The notes: generated by a model from the sequence alone, not told the origin. DNA of 64,000 nt from RPQJ01 sp044226195 (GCA_044226195.1 JBGAHO010000006.1:1-64000), one strand, 5' to 3'; positions 1-9,662 are shown, numbered from the stretch's first letter. Made by a program: numbers and translations.

Positions 1-849
1 AACTTCCAGGTGGACCCGGCAGTGCCCGGCCTGCCCGCGATTGCGCGTCGCGAGATCGACGCGCGCGCAGCGAGTCACCACGTGCCCGGCTTCATGGTGA
101 CCGCCGCGCTCGCCCTGCACTCGCCGGACGGCCGGAGCTACGGCGAGCGCCTCGCGCAGGCCCGGACCGAGCAGGACCTGAGCCGCCTCTACGAAGACTT
201 CATCCACGGCGTCCCGCTCGGCGAGCGGCTGTTCGGCGACCTGAACCCGGTGCGCACGGGTGGGCCGATGCAGGTGAGCATCGCGTTCGCGGAGCGACAG
301 GCGCAGGAGCGGCGCTACCCGTACCCGGTGGCGGGCAACGCGCGCGCCGAAGTCTTCACGCGGCGGGGCGGGCTCTACTTCGGCATCGCCCACCTGTTCG
401 ACTACGCCCCGCCGTACGACGCCATGCTGTTCCGGTTCGCGGACTACAACGCGGGCCGCTACGCGAGTCGCAATGCCGCGTTCCAGAACGCGGTGAACAT
501 CGTGACCGGCCAGCATCTCGCGCTCGACGGCGACCTGCTGATCGAGGGCAGCCAGGAGCCGAGCGCCACGGAACGGGCCTTGCGCTCGATCGGGCCGCGG
601 CTGGACCTCGGCGCCGCGCAGATCCGCAGTGCGCTCGAGCACGGCGACGACGCGCAGTTCGAACGGACCGCGCTCTACGCCCGTGTCCTCGCCCTGGCCG
701 ATGCGATGCCGCCGGGCCGACCCGTGCCCCGCGCGCTGGTGCCGCGGATCGCCCTCAAGAGCCCGAAGATCTCGCGCGACCTGACCACGGACTGGTTCGC
801 GCGCCGCGTCGACGACCGCTACCGGCGCTGCCTCGCGCGCGCCGGATGA
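1..849 (+). CDS. DUF1615-family protein, 5' end missing
   Basis: The reading frame is open from the first base of the window (Asn-Phe-Gln-Val-Asp), so the GTG at 10 is probably an internal valine codon and the true start lies upstream. About 282 residues remain. The order of motifs, with VDPAVPGLPAIARREID near the start and a PVRTGGPMQVSI segment around residue 80, matches what I know of DUF1615 proteins, usually lipoproteins of about 350-400 residues in Gamma- and Betaproteobacteria. The lipoprotein signal would be in the missing part. Function unknown. The patatin-like gene follows about 100 bases downstream on the same strand. Confidence 0.75.
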   Translation, partial: NFQVDPAVPGLPAIARREIDARAASHHVPGFMVTAALALHSPDGRSYGERLAQARTEQDLSRLYEDFIHGVPLGERLFGDLNPVRTGGPMQVSIAFAERQAQERRYPYPVAGNARAEVFTRRGGLYFGIAHLFDYAPPYDAMLFRFADYNAGRYASRNAAFQNAVNIVTGQHLALDGDLLIEGSQEPSATERALRSIGPRLDLGAAQIRSALEHGDDAQFERTALYARVLALADAMPPGRPVPRALVPRIALKSPKISRDLTTDWFARRVDDRYRRCLARAG

Positions 850-953
850 CGCATCACCGGGGTTAGGGGTTCCTCCGGATGCCGGTCGACGGGACCGCGC
901 GCGACGCTACGGGCAGAATGCACTCCAACATCGCGGGAAACGCGGGGACCGAC

Positions 954-3233
954 ATGCTTCGACTTCGAGGATTGCTCCCGGCGCTGGCCGTCGCGCTGCT
1001 GGTGCTCGCAGCGGCGGGCGGATCCGACACCGCGGGCGCACAGACCGCGGACGCGGGCCTGCGACCGGCGGCACCGTCGCGGCCGCGCGTCGGACTCGTG
1101 CTGGCGGGCGGCGGCGCGAAAGGCGGCGCGCACGTCGGCGTGCTGAAGGTGCTCGAGGAGATGCACGTGCCCGTCGACTGCATCGCCGGCACGAGCATGG
1201 GCGCACTGGTCGGCGCCGGCTATGCATCGGGCATCCCGGCCAACGACCTCGAGAAGTTCATCGTCGGCATCGACTGGAAGTCGGTGGTCGGCGGCCAGGG
1301 CATGCGCGACCTCGAGCCGATCGAGGAAAAGCGGGCCGGCGTCACCTACAGCAATCGCCTCGAACTCGGCGTGAAGCGCGAGGGACTCGTGCTGCCCGGG
1401 GGCATCGTCAACACCAGCAACATCGAAGACCTGCTGCGCAGCTACGTCGCCCACGCGCGCATGCAGACCAGCTTCGACCGGCTGCCGATCCCGTATCGCG
1501 CGATAGCCACCGACATGGTGACCGGCCGCATGGTCGTGCTGTCGCAGGGCGACATCGCCACCGCAATGCGCGCCAGCATGGCGATCCCGGGGGCCTTCGC
1601 GCCCGTCGTGATGGATCCGTACATCCTCTCCGACGGCGGACTCGTGCGGAACATCCCGGTCGACGTGGCCCGCGACCTCTGCGCGGACGTCGTGATCGTC
1701 GTCAACCTGGTCGAGCCGCCGGCCGACCCCGCGAAGCTCCGCACGGCGTCGCAGCTCCTCAGCCGCATGTCGGACGTGATGATCGAGGCCAACGAGCGGT
1801 TGCAGCTGCAGTCGCTCACGGATCGCGACGTACGCATCGACGTCACGATGGGAGACATCGGCACGGCGGACTTCGAGCGCGTGCCGGACACGATTCCGCT
1901 CGGCGAGCAGGCGGCCCGCGTGCAGGCCCAGTCGCTCGCCCGCTATGCGCTGCCGCCCGACCAGTACGCGGCCTGGCGAGCACGCGTCACGGCGTCGCAG
2001 GCGCTCGAGACGCGCCTCGCGGGCGTGCGCTTCGACGGCCTGCAGCGCGTCAACCCGTCCTATCTGGAATCGGGCGCGCAACTGCACGCGGGCGACGTCG
2101 TCGACATCCAGAAGATCAGCGCGGAGGCGCGGCGCATGTCGGCCCTGCCCGAGTTCGACGCGGTCGAATACCGGCTCGAAGGCGATCCGGCCCACCCGAC
2201 ACTGGTGTGGATGCCGCACGAGAAGAGCCACGGCCCGAACTACCTAAAGGTCGATCTCGGCGTGTACGGCTCGGCGGACGGCGACATCGAGTTCGCGCTG
2301 TACGGCAAGCACACGCGCCGCTGGCTCAATGCGCTCGGCGGCGAGTGGCGCAACGAGCTGCAGCTGGGCGGCGATTCGCTCCTCGCGACCAGCCTCTACC
2401 AGCCGCTCGACGTCGCGCAGCGCTTCTTCGTCGAGCCGCGCCTCGCGTGGCATTCCTCCTGGGAGGACGTGTTCCGCGAGAACGACCGGCTCGCGACCTA
2501 CCGCTTCCAGGATTATTCCGCCGAGCTGTCGGCGGGCATGAACTTCGGACGAGTGGCGCAGGTGCGGCTGGGATACGTCTTCGACCGCCGCAACGTCGAC
2601 CTGCAGACGGGGTCGACGTTGCTGCCGGAGACCGAGCGCAACGACGCCGGCATCCTCGCCTCCGGCACGTACGACACGCGCGACACGCCGTTCAACCCGA
2701 CGCGCGGCGTCGCGGTCGCGCTCGAGTACATGCGCAGCGACGATGCCCTCGGCGGCGACTCGGACTGGGAGCGGGCCGAACTCGGCGCCGGCGTTGCCGT
2801 GCCGTTCCGCGGCGACGTGCTGTGGGTGACGCTCGCCGGCGGCACGGACCTGCACGGCACGCTGCCGGCCGACCGCGCGTTCGCGCTCGGCGGCCCCGGC
2901 AGCTTCCCGGGCTACGAGCTCGGTGAACTGCGGGTCGACGGCTACTGGACGGTCGGCACCAGTTACCTGTGGAAGGTGAAGGACATCTTCACGCTGCGGG
3001 GCCAGGCCCTGTACCTGGGCGCGCGCGTCGAGGCCGGCCACCTGTACAACCGGGTCGACGGCCTGCGGGACGACGACCTCTACGGCGGCGCGATCTACCT
3101 CACGGGACGCACGCTGGTGGGCCCGCTCACCCTCGGACTCGCGGGCACCAGCACCGATTCGTGGAGCCTGTGGCTCTCGGTCGGCCGGCCGATCGGCCGC
3201 GGCACGATCCTCGAGAAGGGGATCTTCCGCTGA
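954..3233 (+). CDS. Patatin-like phospholipase with BamA-type beta-barrel (PlpD-like)
   Basis: Type V-like autotransported lipase architecture. An N-terminal signal peptide (about residues 1-29 from the ATG at 954) precedes a patatin domain carrying the glycine-rich oxyanion loop GGGAKGGAHVG (near residue 50), the nucleophile elbow GTSMG (near 79) and the catalytic Asp in DGG (near 227). A POTRA-like segment follows, then a 16-stranded-type surface-antigen barrel from about residue 430 to the end. At 759 residues it is the usual size for PlpD/FplA relatives. Predicted to hydrolyse phospholipids and to sit in, or be exported through, the outer membrane. In-frame ATGs also exist at 879 and 918; 954 was chosen because it puts the hydrophobic signal at the N-terminus. 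Confidence 0.88.
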   Translation: MLRLRGLLPALAVALLVLAAAGGSDTAGAQTADAGLRPAAPSRPRVGLVLAGGGAKGGAHVGVLKVLEEMHVPVDCIAGTSMGALVGAGYASGIPANDLEKFIVGIDWKSVVGGQGMRDLEPIEEKRAGVTYSNRLELGVKREGLVLPGGIVNTSNIEDLLRSYVAHARMQTSFDRLPIPYRAIATDMVTGRMVVLSQGDIATAMRASMAIPGAFAPVVMDPYILSDGGLVRNIPVDVARDLCADVVIVVNLVEPPADPAKLRTASQLLSRMSDVMIEANERLQLQSLTDRDVRIDVTMGDIGTADFERVPDTIPLGEQAARVQAQSLARYALPPDQYAAWRARVTASQALETRLAGVRFDGLQRVNPSYLESGAQLHAGDVVDIQKISAEARRMSALPEFDAVEYRLEGDPAHPTLVWMPHEKSHGPNYLKVDLGVYGSADGDIEFALYGKHTRRWLNALGGEWRNELQLGGDSLLATSLYQPLDVAQRFFVEPRLAWHSSWEDVFRENDRLATYRFQDYSAELSAGMNFGRVAQVRLGYVFDRRNVDLQTGSTLLPETERNDAGILASGTYDTRDTPFNPTRGVAVALEYMRSDDALGGDSDWERAELGAGVAVPFRGDVLWVTLAGGTDLHGTLPADRAFALGGPGSFPGYELGELRVDGYWTVGTSYLWKVKDIFTLRGQALYLGARVEAGHLYNRVDGLRDDDLYGGAIYLTGRTLVGPLTLGLAGTSTDSWSLWLSVGRPIGRGTILEKGIFR

Positions 3234-3234
3234 C

Positions 3235-4698
3235 TCAGGCCGGCATCTCTACGATGCCGGCCTTCACCTCGCCGACGCCGCCGAACATCGCCTTGACCTC
3301 GAGGAATTCCTCGAAGCCGAGCGCACCCCATTCCCGGCCGAGTCCCGACTGCTTGTAGCCGCCGAAGGGCCCGCCGACGTCTAGGCTCGCGCCGTTGATG
3401 TGCACGTTGCCAGCGCGGATGCGCGTCCCGACCTGGCGCGCCTTCTCGGGCGTCGGGCCGAACACGTACGACGACAGGCCGTAGGGCGTGTCGTTGGCGA
3501 TGCGGATCGCCTCCTCCTCGCTGTCGTAGGGCAGGATGCACAGCACCGGCCCGAAGATCTCCTCGCGCGCGATGGTCATGTCGTTGCGCACGTCGCTGAA
3601 CACGGTGGGGCGCGTGTAGTAACCGCGCGTGAGGCCGTCGGGCCGTCCCGGCCCGCCGCAGACGACCTTGGCGCCTTCCGCGATGCCCTTCTCGATCAGC
3701 GACTGCGTGCGCCGCCACTGGTTCTGGTTGGCCTGCGGCCCCATGCCGACCGCCGGATTCGACGGATCGCCGACGACCACCTGCGCCGCCACCGCCTGCG
3801 CGATGGCTTCGACCGTGGCGAGGTGCTTGCGCGGCACCAGCATGCGCGAGGGTGCGTTACAGCTCTGGCCGGAGTTGTTCATCATCACCATCACGCCGTG
3901 GCCGACCGCGGCCTCGAGCGGCGCGCCGTCGAGGATGATGTTGGGCGATTTGCCGCCGAGCTCGAGCGCGACTTTCTTGACCGTGTCGGCCGCCGCCTTG
4001 TCGACCAAGATGCCGGCGCGCGTCGAGCCGGTGAACGACACCATGTCGATGCCGGGGTGGGAGGCGAGCGCCGCACCGACCGTCGGGCCGTCGCCGTCGA
4101 CGAGGTTGAACACGCCCGCCGGCACGCCGGCCTCGTGCAGGATCTCGGCGATCAGGTGCCCGCTCAGCGGCGCCAGCTCGCTCGGCTTCAGCACCATCGT
4201 GCAGCCGGTGGCCAGGGCCGGCGCCACCTTGCAGGTGATCTGGTTGGCCGGCCAGTTCCACGGCGTGATCAGGCCGCACACGCCGATCGGCTCGCGCAGC
4301 ACGTTGGTGGTGCCCCGCGCCTGCTCGAACTCGAAGTCCTTGAGCACGGCGAGTGCGACCATGAAGTGGCCGAGCCCGGCGGGCGCCTGCATCGGCATCG
4401 CGATGGTCGCGAGCGGCGCGCCCATTTCTTCGGAGATCGCCTGCGCGACCTCGGGCAGGCGTCGCTTGTAGACCTCGATGATGCGGGCGAGCAGCGCCAT
4501 GCGTTCCTCGCGCGACGTGCGCGAGTACGTCTCGAACGCGCGACGCGCGGCATCGACGGCGCGGTCCACGTCGGCCGCGCTGCCGAGCGAGATCCGCCCC
4601 GCCACCCCTTCGGTCGCCGGGTTGATCACCTCCAGGGTCTTTGCCGCCGCCGGCGCGACCCACTGCCCGTCGATGTAGAACTTCGTGTATTCGCGCAT
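3235..4698 (-). CDS. Aldehyde dehydrogenase family protein (NAD(P)-dependent)
   Basis: A full-length 487-residue aldehyde dehydrogenase. Visible landmarks are the PWNWPANQI cofactor-binding segment, FTGSTRAG, the LELGGKSPNI general-base motif, the nucleophilic cysteine Cys280 in GQSCNAPSRM, and the C-terminal EEIFGPVL and PFGGYKQSGLGRE signatures. It oxidises an aldehyde to the acid, but the substrate cannot be read from sequence. The stop codon lies 1 base from the stop of the convergent patatin gene, so the two share no terminator space. The next minus-strand gene upstream encodes an outer-membrane protein; co-transcription is possible (35-base gap). Confidence 0.93.
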   Translation of the reverse strand: MREYTKFYIDGQWVAPAAAKTLEVINPATEGVAGRISLGSAADVDRAVDAARRAFETYSRTSREERMALLARIIEVYKRRLPEVAQAISEEMGAPLATIAMPMQAPAGLGHFMVALAVLKDFEFEQARGTTNVLREPIGVCGLITPWNWPANQITCKVAPALATGCTMVLKPSELAPLSGHLIAEILHEAGVPAGVFNLVDGDGPTVGAALASHPGIDMVSFTGSTRAGILVDKAAADTVKKVALELGGKSPNIILDGAPLEAAVGHGVMVMMNNSGQSCNAPSRMLVPRKHLATVEAIAQAVAAQVVVGDPSNPAVGMGPQANQNQWRRTQSLIEKGIAEGAKVVCGGPGRPDGLTRGYYTRPTVFSDVRNDMTIAREEIFGPVLCILPYDSEEEAIRIANDTPYGLSSYVFGPTPEKARQVGTRIRAGNVHINGASLDVGGPFGGYKQSGLGREWGALGFEEFLEVKAMFGGVGEVKAGIVEMPA

Positions 4699-4733
4699 GT
4701 CTCCCCCCGGTTCCCTCCGCGTTTCGCGGCTCG

Positions 4734-5570
4734 TCAGAAGCTCACATTATAGAAAATCATCGGGCCGTCGTAGGTCCAGTCGAGCGAACCGTCGAAGTCC
4801 CGTTTCCTCACGTCGACATTGACGGCGAAGCGGTCGTATCCCACGCCGATGCCGACCCAGCGGCTCGGCTGCCAGGTCAGGACCGCGCGGTAATCCTGCA
4901 GGTTGCCGTCGTATTCGTCGATCGAGAGGGCGAACCACTGGCCGGAGACGTTCAGCCACAGGTTCGCGGGCAACTGCCAGGTGCCCTGCAGACCGAACAC
5001 GGGCAACGGCGCGTCCACGCTCGCCTTGTTGCTCTGGTCGAATTTCAGCGTGCCGTTCGAATCCACAGCCTTCGCGTGCAGCTCGGCGCGGAACTGGGCG
5101 TAGTGCACGCCCGCCGAGGCCCCGATTTCCCACGTGTCGCGCTTCAGGAACTCGTACTCGTAGGCGAGCTCGACGATGGTGAAGCCGTACTTGAAATCGA
5201 CCTTGGCGTCGAGCGGGTACGTGTTGTCGCCCCAGACGATGTCCTGGTCGATCGTCTCGGAGCGGCTGCGGCTGATGTTGAAGACGAACCCCTTGAGGCG
5301 ATGGCGATCCGTATCGCCGAAGCGCCACGCGCCGTCGATACGGAAGCGCGAGGCGCTGGAGCCCTTGGCGGTCTTGTTGAAGTCGATGGTGTCGCCGGTG
5401 GTCGTGTCGCCGTTCAGCTGTACCTTGGGGTCGGTGTTCAGGATGAACGTGCCGAGCGAGACGGTGAATGGCGCCGTCAGCAGGTTGGGGGTGTCGTCGG
5501 CCAGGGCGGGCGCCGCGCATGCGCACACGGCCATCGGGATCAGGGCGTAACGAGCGGTGAGCAGGGACAT
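4734..5570 (-). CDS. Predicted outer-membrane beta-barrel protein
   Basis: 278 residues with a signal peptide ending near ALA-DDTPNLL. The mature part consists of alternating amphipathic strands ending in a C-terminal phenylalanine (FYNVSF), the usual Bam recognition signal. Repeated motifs such as DGAWRFGDTDRHRLKG and VELAYEYEF resemble small OmpW/OmpA-like or DUF-type barrels of Gammaproteobacteria. I chose the ATG at 5570 because it gives a clean signal peptide; the frame is open further upstream to 5699 but that extension is not signal-like. No substrate or function can be assigned. Confidence 0.75.
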   Translation of the reverse strand: MSLLTARYALIPMAVCACAAPALADDTPNLLTAPFTVSLGTFILNTDPKVQLNGDTTTGDTIDFNKTAKGSSASRFRIDGAWRFGDTDRHRLKGFVFNISRSRSETIDQDIVWGDNTYPLDAKVDFKYGFTIVELAYEYEFLKRDTWEIGASAGVHYAQFRAELHAKAVDSNGTLKFDQSNKASVDAPLPVFGLQGTWQLPANLWLNVSGQWFALSIDEYDGNLQDYRAVLTWQPSRWVGIGVGYDRFAVNVDVRKRDFDGSLDWTYDGPMIFYNVSF

Positions 5571-5767
5571 GGACGGTCTCCCATGCGCGGGCAGGTTGCA
5601 GCCCGCAAGTGCAACGACGCTAGGCCCGGGCCATCGGACCCGACAATAAGGATTTTCGGCAGATGTTCCGCCGTTGCCGCCTGCCGAGAAGGAGCCCATG
5701 GCGGGGCTGCGAGCCGGCCTCAGTCCATCCGGTTGCGGTACAGTGCCGGTTCCCTCGCGAGACCTCC

Positions 5768-7567
5768 ATGGCCGAACCGACTCCGACCGACCGACCCAAG
5801 AGCCGATCGCTGAAGCCGCTGCGCGCGCTGGTGCCGTTCCTGCGGCCGTACCGCGGCACGCTGCTGGCGGCCCTAGCCGCGCTGCTGCTCGCCTCCGCCG
5901 CGATGCTCTCGCTGCCGGTCGCCTTCCGCCACCTGATCGACCAGGGGCTGTCCTCGCGCAGCGCCGGCACCATCGACCGGTACTTTCTCGCCTTCCTCGG
6001 CGCGGCCGCAGTCTTCGGGCTGTTCGCCGCGCTGCGCTTCTACTACGTCACCTGGCTCGGCGAGCGGGTCGTCGCCGACATCCGCGAGGCCGTGTATGCG
6101 CGCGTGATCCGCATGGACCCGAGCTTCTTCGAGGTCACGCGCGTCGGCGAGGTGCTCTCGCGCCTCACGGCGGACACGACGCTGGTGCAGTCGATCGCGG
6201 GCGTGAACCTCTCGATCATGCTGCGCTCGTCGATCTCGCTGGTCGGCAGCCTGGTGATGCTGACCGTGACCAGCGCCAAGCTGACGGGCCTGATCGTGCT
6301 GATGATGCCGCTGGTGCTGGTGCCGATGATCGTGCTCGGGCGCCGCGTGCGCAAGGAATCGCGCAGTTCGCAGGATCGCATCGCCGACACCAGCAGCATC
6401 GCCGACGAGACGCTGAACGCGGTCCAGACGGTGCAGGCCTTCACGCTCGAAAACGTCAACTCCGAGCGCTTCGATGCGGCCGTGGAGCAGTCGTTCGGCG
6501 CGGCGGTCAGGCGCACCCGCACGCGCTCGACGCTGACGGCGCTGGCCACGTTCCTCGTGTTCGGCGCGATCACCTTCGTGCTCTGGGTCGGCGCACACTC
6601 GGTCGTGCGCGGCGAGATGACGGGCGGCCAGCTCGGCCAGTTCCTGCTCTACGCGGGTTACGTCGCGATCGCGGCGGCCTCGCTGAGCGAGATGTGGGGC
6701 GAAGTGCAGCGGGCCGCCGGCGCGATGGAGCGGCTGGTCGAGCTTCAGCACGCCCAGCCGACGATCGTCGCGCCGCCGCAGCCGGTGCCGCTGCCCGCGA
6801 CCGGTCGCGGCGAGATCCGCTTCGAGCGCGTCACGTTCCGCTATCCCTCGCGACCGGAGGCGAAGGCCGTCGACGGGCTCGACCTCGCGATCCGCCCCGG
6901 CGAGACGGTGGCGTTCGTCGGCCCGTCCGGCGCCGGCAAGAGCACGACCTTTCAGCTGCTGCTGCGCTTCTACGATCCAGCGGAAGGTCGCGTGTGCATC
7001 GACGGCGTGGACATCGCGACGGCCGACCCGGCGCAGGTGCGCGCGCGCATCGGACTGGTACCGCAGGACACGGTGCTGTTCGCCGCGAGCGCACGCGAGA
7101 ACATCCGCTACGGCCGGCCGGGCGCCAGCGATGCCGAAGTCGAAGCGGCGGCCCGTGCGGCGGCCGCGGACGAGTTCCTGCGCAAGCTGCCGCAGGGCTA
7201 CGACACCTTCCTCGGCGAGCGCGGCACCCGCCTCTCGGGCGGCCAGCGCCAGCGCATCGCCATTGCGCGCGCCATCCTGCGCGACCCGCCGATCCTGCTG
7301 CTCGACGAAGCCACCAGCGCGCTCGATGCCGAGAGCGAGCGCCTCGTGCAGGGCGCCCTCGACCGGCTGATGCAGAACCGCACCACGATCATCATCGCCC
7401 ACCGACTCGCCACCGTGCTCGAGGCCGATCGCATCGTGGTCATGGACCACGGGCGCATCGTCGCGCAGGGCACGCACGCGGAGCTGGTGCGCAGCAACGA
7501 GCTGTACGCGCGGCTCGCCGCCCTGCAGTTCGCCGATGGCGCCGGCACCCCCGACCCGGAGCGCTGA
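5768..7567 (+). CDS. ABC exporter half-transporter (MsbA/ABCB-like), permease fused to ATPase
   Basis: 599 residues with the type I exporter layout: six membrane segments in about residues 20-320 followed by a nucleotide-binding domain. The Walker A GPSGAGKST, signature LSGGQRQR, Walker B ILLLDEATSALD and H-loop IIAHRL are all intact, so it should work as a homodimer. The family exports lipids, peptides or drugs; the substrate cannot be told. The start at 5768 places a basic N-terminus just ahead of the first membrane helix. The GNAT gene begins 2 bases after the stop, so the two are almost certainly one transcript. A TACAGT box at 5739-5744 could be a -10 element, but no -35 partner is obvious. 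Confidence 0.92.
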   Translation: MAEPTPTDRPKSRSLKPLRALVPFLRPYRGTLLAALAALLLASAAMLSLPVAFRHLIDQGLSSRSAGTIDRYFLAFLGAAAVFGLFAALRFYYVTWLGERVVADIREAVYARVIRMDPSFFEVTRVGEVLSRLTADTTLVQSIAGVNLSIMLRSSISLVGSLVMLTVTSAKLTGLIVLMMPLVLVPMIVLGRRVRKESRSSQDRIADTSSIADETLNAVQTVQAFTLENVNSERFDAAVEQSFGAAVRRTRTRSTLTALATFLVFGAITFVLWVGAHSVVRGEMTGGQLGQFLLYAGYVAIAAASLSEMWGEVQRAAGAMERLVELQHAQPTIVAPPQPVPLPATGRGEIRFERVTFRYPSRPEAKAVDGLDLAIRPGETVAFVGPSGAGKSTTFQLLLRFYDPAEGRVCIDGVDIATADPAQVRARIGLVPQDTVLFAASARENIRYGRPGASDAEVEAAARAAAADEFLRKLPQGYDTFLGERGTRLSGGQRQRIAIARAILRDPPILLLDEATSALDAESERLVQGALDRLMQNRTTIIIAHRLATVLEADRIVVMDHGRIVAQGTHAELVRSNELYARLAALQFADGAGTPDPER

Positions 7568-7568
7568 G

Positions 7569-8300
7569 ATGACGCACGACGCCCCGCGCCACAACGAGCT
7601 CGGCCAGCCGATCGGACGTGCACTGCCGCGCTGGCGGGCGCCGCCGCGGCCGTCGCGCACGGTGCTGGCGGGCCGGCATTGCCGCGTCGAGCCGATCGAT
7701 CCGGCGCGCCACGGCCGCGACCTGTACGCGGCCTTCGCGCTCGATCGCGAACATCGCCTGTGGACCTACCTCTTCGCGGGCCCGTACCGCTCGGAGGACG
7801 AGTTCCTCGCGTGGCTGGCGCCGAAGCCCGCCTCGGAGGATCCGCTCTTCTTCGCTTTCGTCGACGCATCGAGCGGCCGCGCCACCGGGCTCGGCGCCTA
7901 CCTGCGCATCGATCCGCCGAACGGCGTGATCGAGGTCGGCCACCTCGCGTTCTCGCCGCTGCTGCAGCGGACGGCCGCGTCAACCGAGGCGATGTACCTG
8001 ATGATGCAGCACGCCTTCGGGCTCGGGTATCGCCGCTACGAATGGAAGTGCGATTCGCTGAACGCGGCCTCGCGCCGCGCTGCCGAGCGGCTCGGCTTCA
8101 CCTTCGAGGGCCTCTTCCGCCAGGCGATCGTTTACAAGGGTCGCAATCGCGACACGGCCTGGTACTCGATCGTCGACGGCGAGTGGCCCGCGCTCGAGCG
8201 CGGCTACGCGGCGTGGTTCGACGCCGCGAACTTCGACGCCGCGGGAAACCAGCGCCGCTCCCTCGGCGAATGCCTGCGGGAAGCCCGCGCCCCGGGCTGA
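7569..8300 (+). CDS. GNAT family N-acetyltransferase (RimJ/RimL-type)
   Basis: 243 residues. The central part has the GNAT fold signature of the RimJ/RimL type: an IEVGHLAFSP strand, the acetyl-CoA region and a NAASRRAAERLGFTFEG segment near the C-terminus that is characteristic of amino-terminal or small-molecule acetyltransferases. It follows the ABC exporter by 2 bases, suggesting translational coupling. The acceptor is unknown. The in-frame opening upstream (to 7536) overlaps the ABC gene and is ignored. Confidence 0.88.
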   Translation: MTHDAPRHNELGQPIGRALPRWRAPPRPSRTVLAGRHCRVEPIDPARHGRDLYAAFALDREHRLWTYLFAGPYRSEDEFLAWLAPKPASEDPLFFAFVDASSGRATGLGAYLRIDPPNGVIEVGHLAFSPLLQRTAASTEAMYLMMQHAFGLGYRRYEWKCDSLNAASRRAAERLGFTFEGLFRQAIVYKGRNRDTAWYSIVDGEWPALERGYAAWFDAANFDAAGNQRRSLGECLREARAPG

Positions 8301-8310
8301 ACGAGGCCGC

Positions 8311-9075
8311 ATGCCCGCCTACACCGTCTACTGGCAACCCGGCTGCACGAGCTGCCTCAAGGCCAAGGAATTCCTGCGCACGCACGGCATCGAGTTCGAG
8401 TCGGTGAACGTGCGCGTCGACCGCGATGCGTTCGAGCGCCTCGCGCGCCTCGGCGTGCGCACCGTGCCGGTGATCGCGCGCGGCAAGGACTACGTGCTCG
8501 GCCAGGACCTGGACGAGGTGGCGCGCTTCATCGGTGTCACCGTGCACCACGTGCGGTTGTCCGTCCCGGTGCTGGTGGCGCGACTGCTGGCGCTGCTCGA
8601 CTGGTCCGCCCAGGCGATGGAACGGCTGCCCGACGCGATGCTGGCCACGCGCCTGCCCGGCCGCGAGCGCACGCACCTCGACCTCGCCTACCACGTCCCG
8701 CAGATCGTCGTGGGCTGGCTCGATGCGGCGCTCGGCGGGCGCCTCACGTACGAACACTACGAGCGGACGCCACCCGAGCACGTGCGCACGGGCGCCGACG
8801 TCGCGCGGCTGACGCGCAGCGTGGCGCAGGCGCTGGCGGTGTGGTGGACGGCGAACCAGGCCCGCCTGCCGGAGCGGCTCGACACCTATTACGGCACCCG
8901 CCCACTGCACGCGGTGCTGGAGCGCACGGCGTGGCACGTCGCCCAGCACGCACGGCAGCTCGACCTCGTGCTCGGGCGCAGCGGCGCGTCCGGCCGCGTG
9001 CCGCTGCCCGCCACCTTGCTCGCGGACCTGCCGTTGCCGAAGGACGCGTGGGACGCCGAGGTGCCGATGTCGTGA
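8311..9075 (+). CDS. Glutaredoxin-like domain fused to a DinB-like four-helix domain
   Basis: 254 residues. Residues 1-75 are a glutaredoxin/thioredoxin fold with the redox pair Cys12-Thr-Ser-Cys15 and the cis-proline strand VRTVPVI. The remainder resembles the DinB/YfiT metal-binding four-helix bundle, with histidines spaced along helices (LDLAYHVPQIV, AWHVAQHARQLD). Such a fusion suggests a thiol-dependent transferase or redox sensor; bacillithiol- or mycothiol-type DinB enzymes are known, but this organism's low-molecular-weight thiol should be glutathione, given the formaldehyde genes at 47784-50392. The stop codon overlaps the ATG of the next (decayed) gene by one base. Confidence 0.78.
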   Translation: MPAYTVYWQPGCTSCLKAKEFLRTHGIEFESVNVRVDRDAFERLARLGVRTVPVIARGKDYVLGQDLDEVARFIGVTVHHVRLSVPVLVARLLALLDWSAQAMERLPDAMLATRLPGRERTHLDLAYHVPQIVVGWLDAALGGRLTYEHYERTPPEHVRTGADVARLTRSVAQALAVWWTANQARLPERLDTYYGTRPLHAVLERTAWHVAQHARQLDLVLGRSGASGRVPLPATLLADLPLPKDAWDAEVPMS

Positions 9076-9662
9076 TGCGCCGGCTGGTCGTGCTCACCGC
9101 GTGTCTCGCCAGCGCGGCCGTCGCGGCCGACACCGCGACCTTGCTGGTGCCGCGCGACACCGGCAGCCTGGAGTTCGTGGACCCGGGATCGGGCCTGCGG
9201 CTGGCCCAGGTGGCCCTGGACACGTCTCCCCGCCGGGTGGCGGTCTCACCCGACGGTCGACGCGCCGTCGTGCTGGGATGCGCCACGCTCGACTAGGCAC
9301 GGCCTGCCGCCGTCCACCTGAGCCTCGTGGACCTCGAGCAGCCCCGGGAACTGCGGCGCATCGATCTCGGAGTGCAAGCCTGTCCGGGATCGCTGGCCTG
9401 GCCCGACGAGCAGCGGGTCCTGCTGGGCTCCACGGAGGCCGCCTCGCTGCAGGTGGTCGACCTCGCGACGGGACAGTTCCTGCCTTCGTCCAAACCTGCA
9501 CCGTTGCACGCCGTGTCGCGCGCCAAAGATGCGCGGTGGCTTGCGCTCAGCGACACCGCTGCAGTGCAGCATTTCCTCGCCCGCGGCGGGCGACTCGAGG
9601 ATCTCGCGGTGACGCCCGTCGCACCGCGCGCCGTCTGTCACGCGTGCACTCCCACGCCGTGA
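9075..9662 (+). pseudogene. YncE-like beta-propeller gene with in-frame amber codon and short 3' end
   Basis: The ATG at 9075 begins a signal peptide (MRRLVVLTACLASAAVA) and one propeller blade with the VAVSPDGRRAVV signature, then hits TAG at 9294-9296. The same frame continues without change beyond the stop with more propeller-like sequence (VHLSLVDLEQPRELRRIDLG; LQVVDLATGQFLP) to a TGA at 9660-9662. Continuity of the frame shows a point nonsense mutation, not a frameshift. Total length of 195 codons is well short of the roughly 300 residues of YncE-like proteins, so the 3' part is probably lost too. Readthrough is possible but nothing else in the window suggests amber recoding. Confidence 0.7.

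Noticed and set aside
819..2231. 470-codon minus-strand ORF opposite the patatin gene
   Set aside because: Composition is that of an antisense shadow and the patatin catalytic motifs are on the plus strand.
9294..9296. Stop-codon recoding as pyrrolysine or other amino acid
   Set aside because: No other amber recoding in the window; the gene is short and looks decayed.
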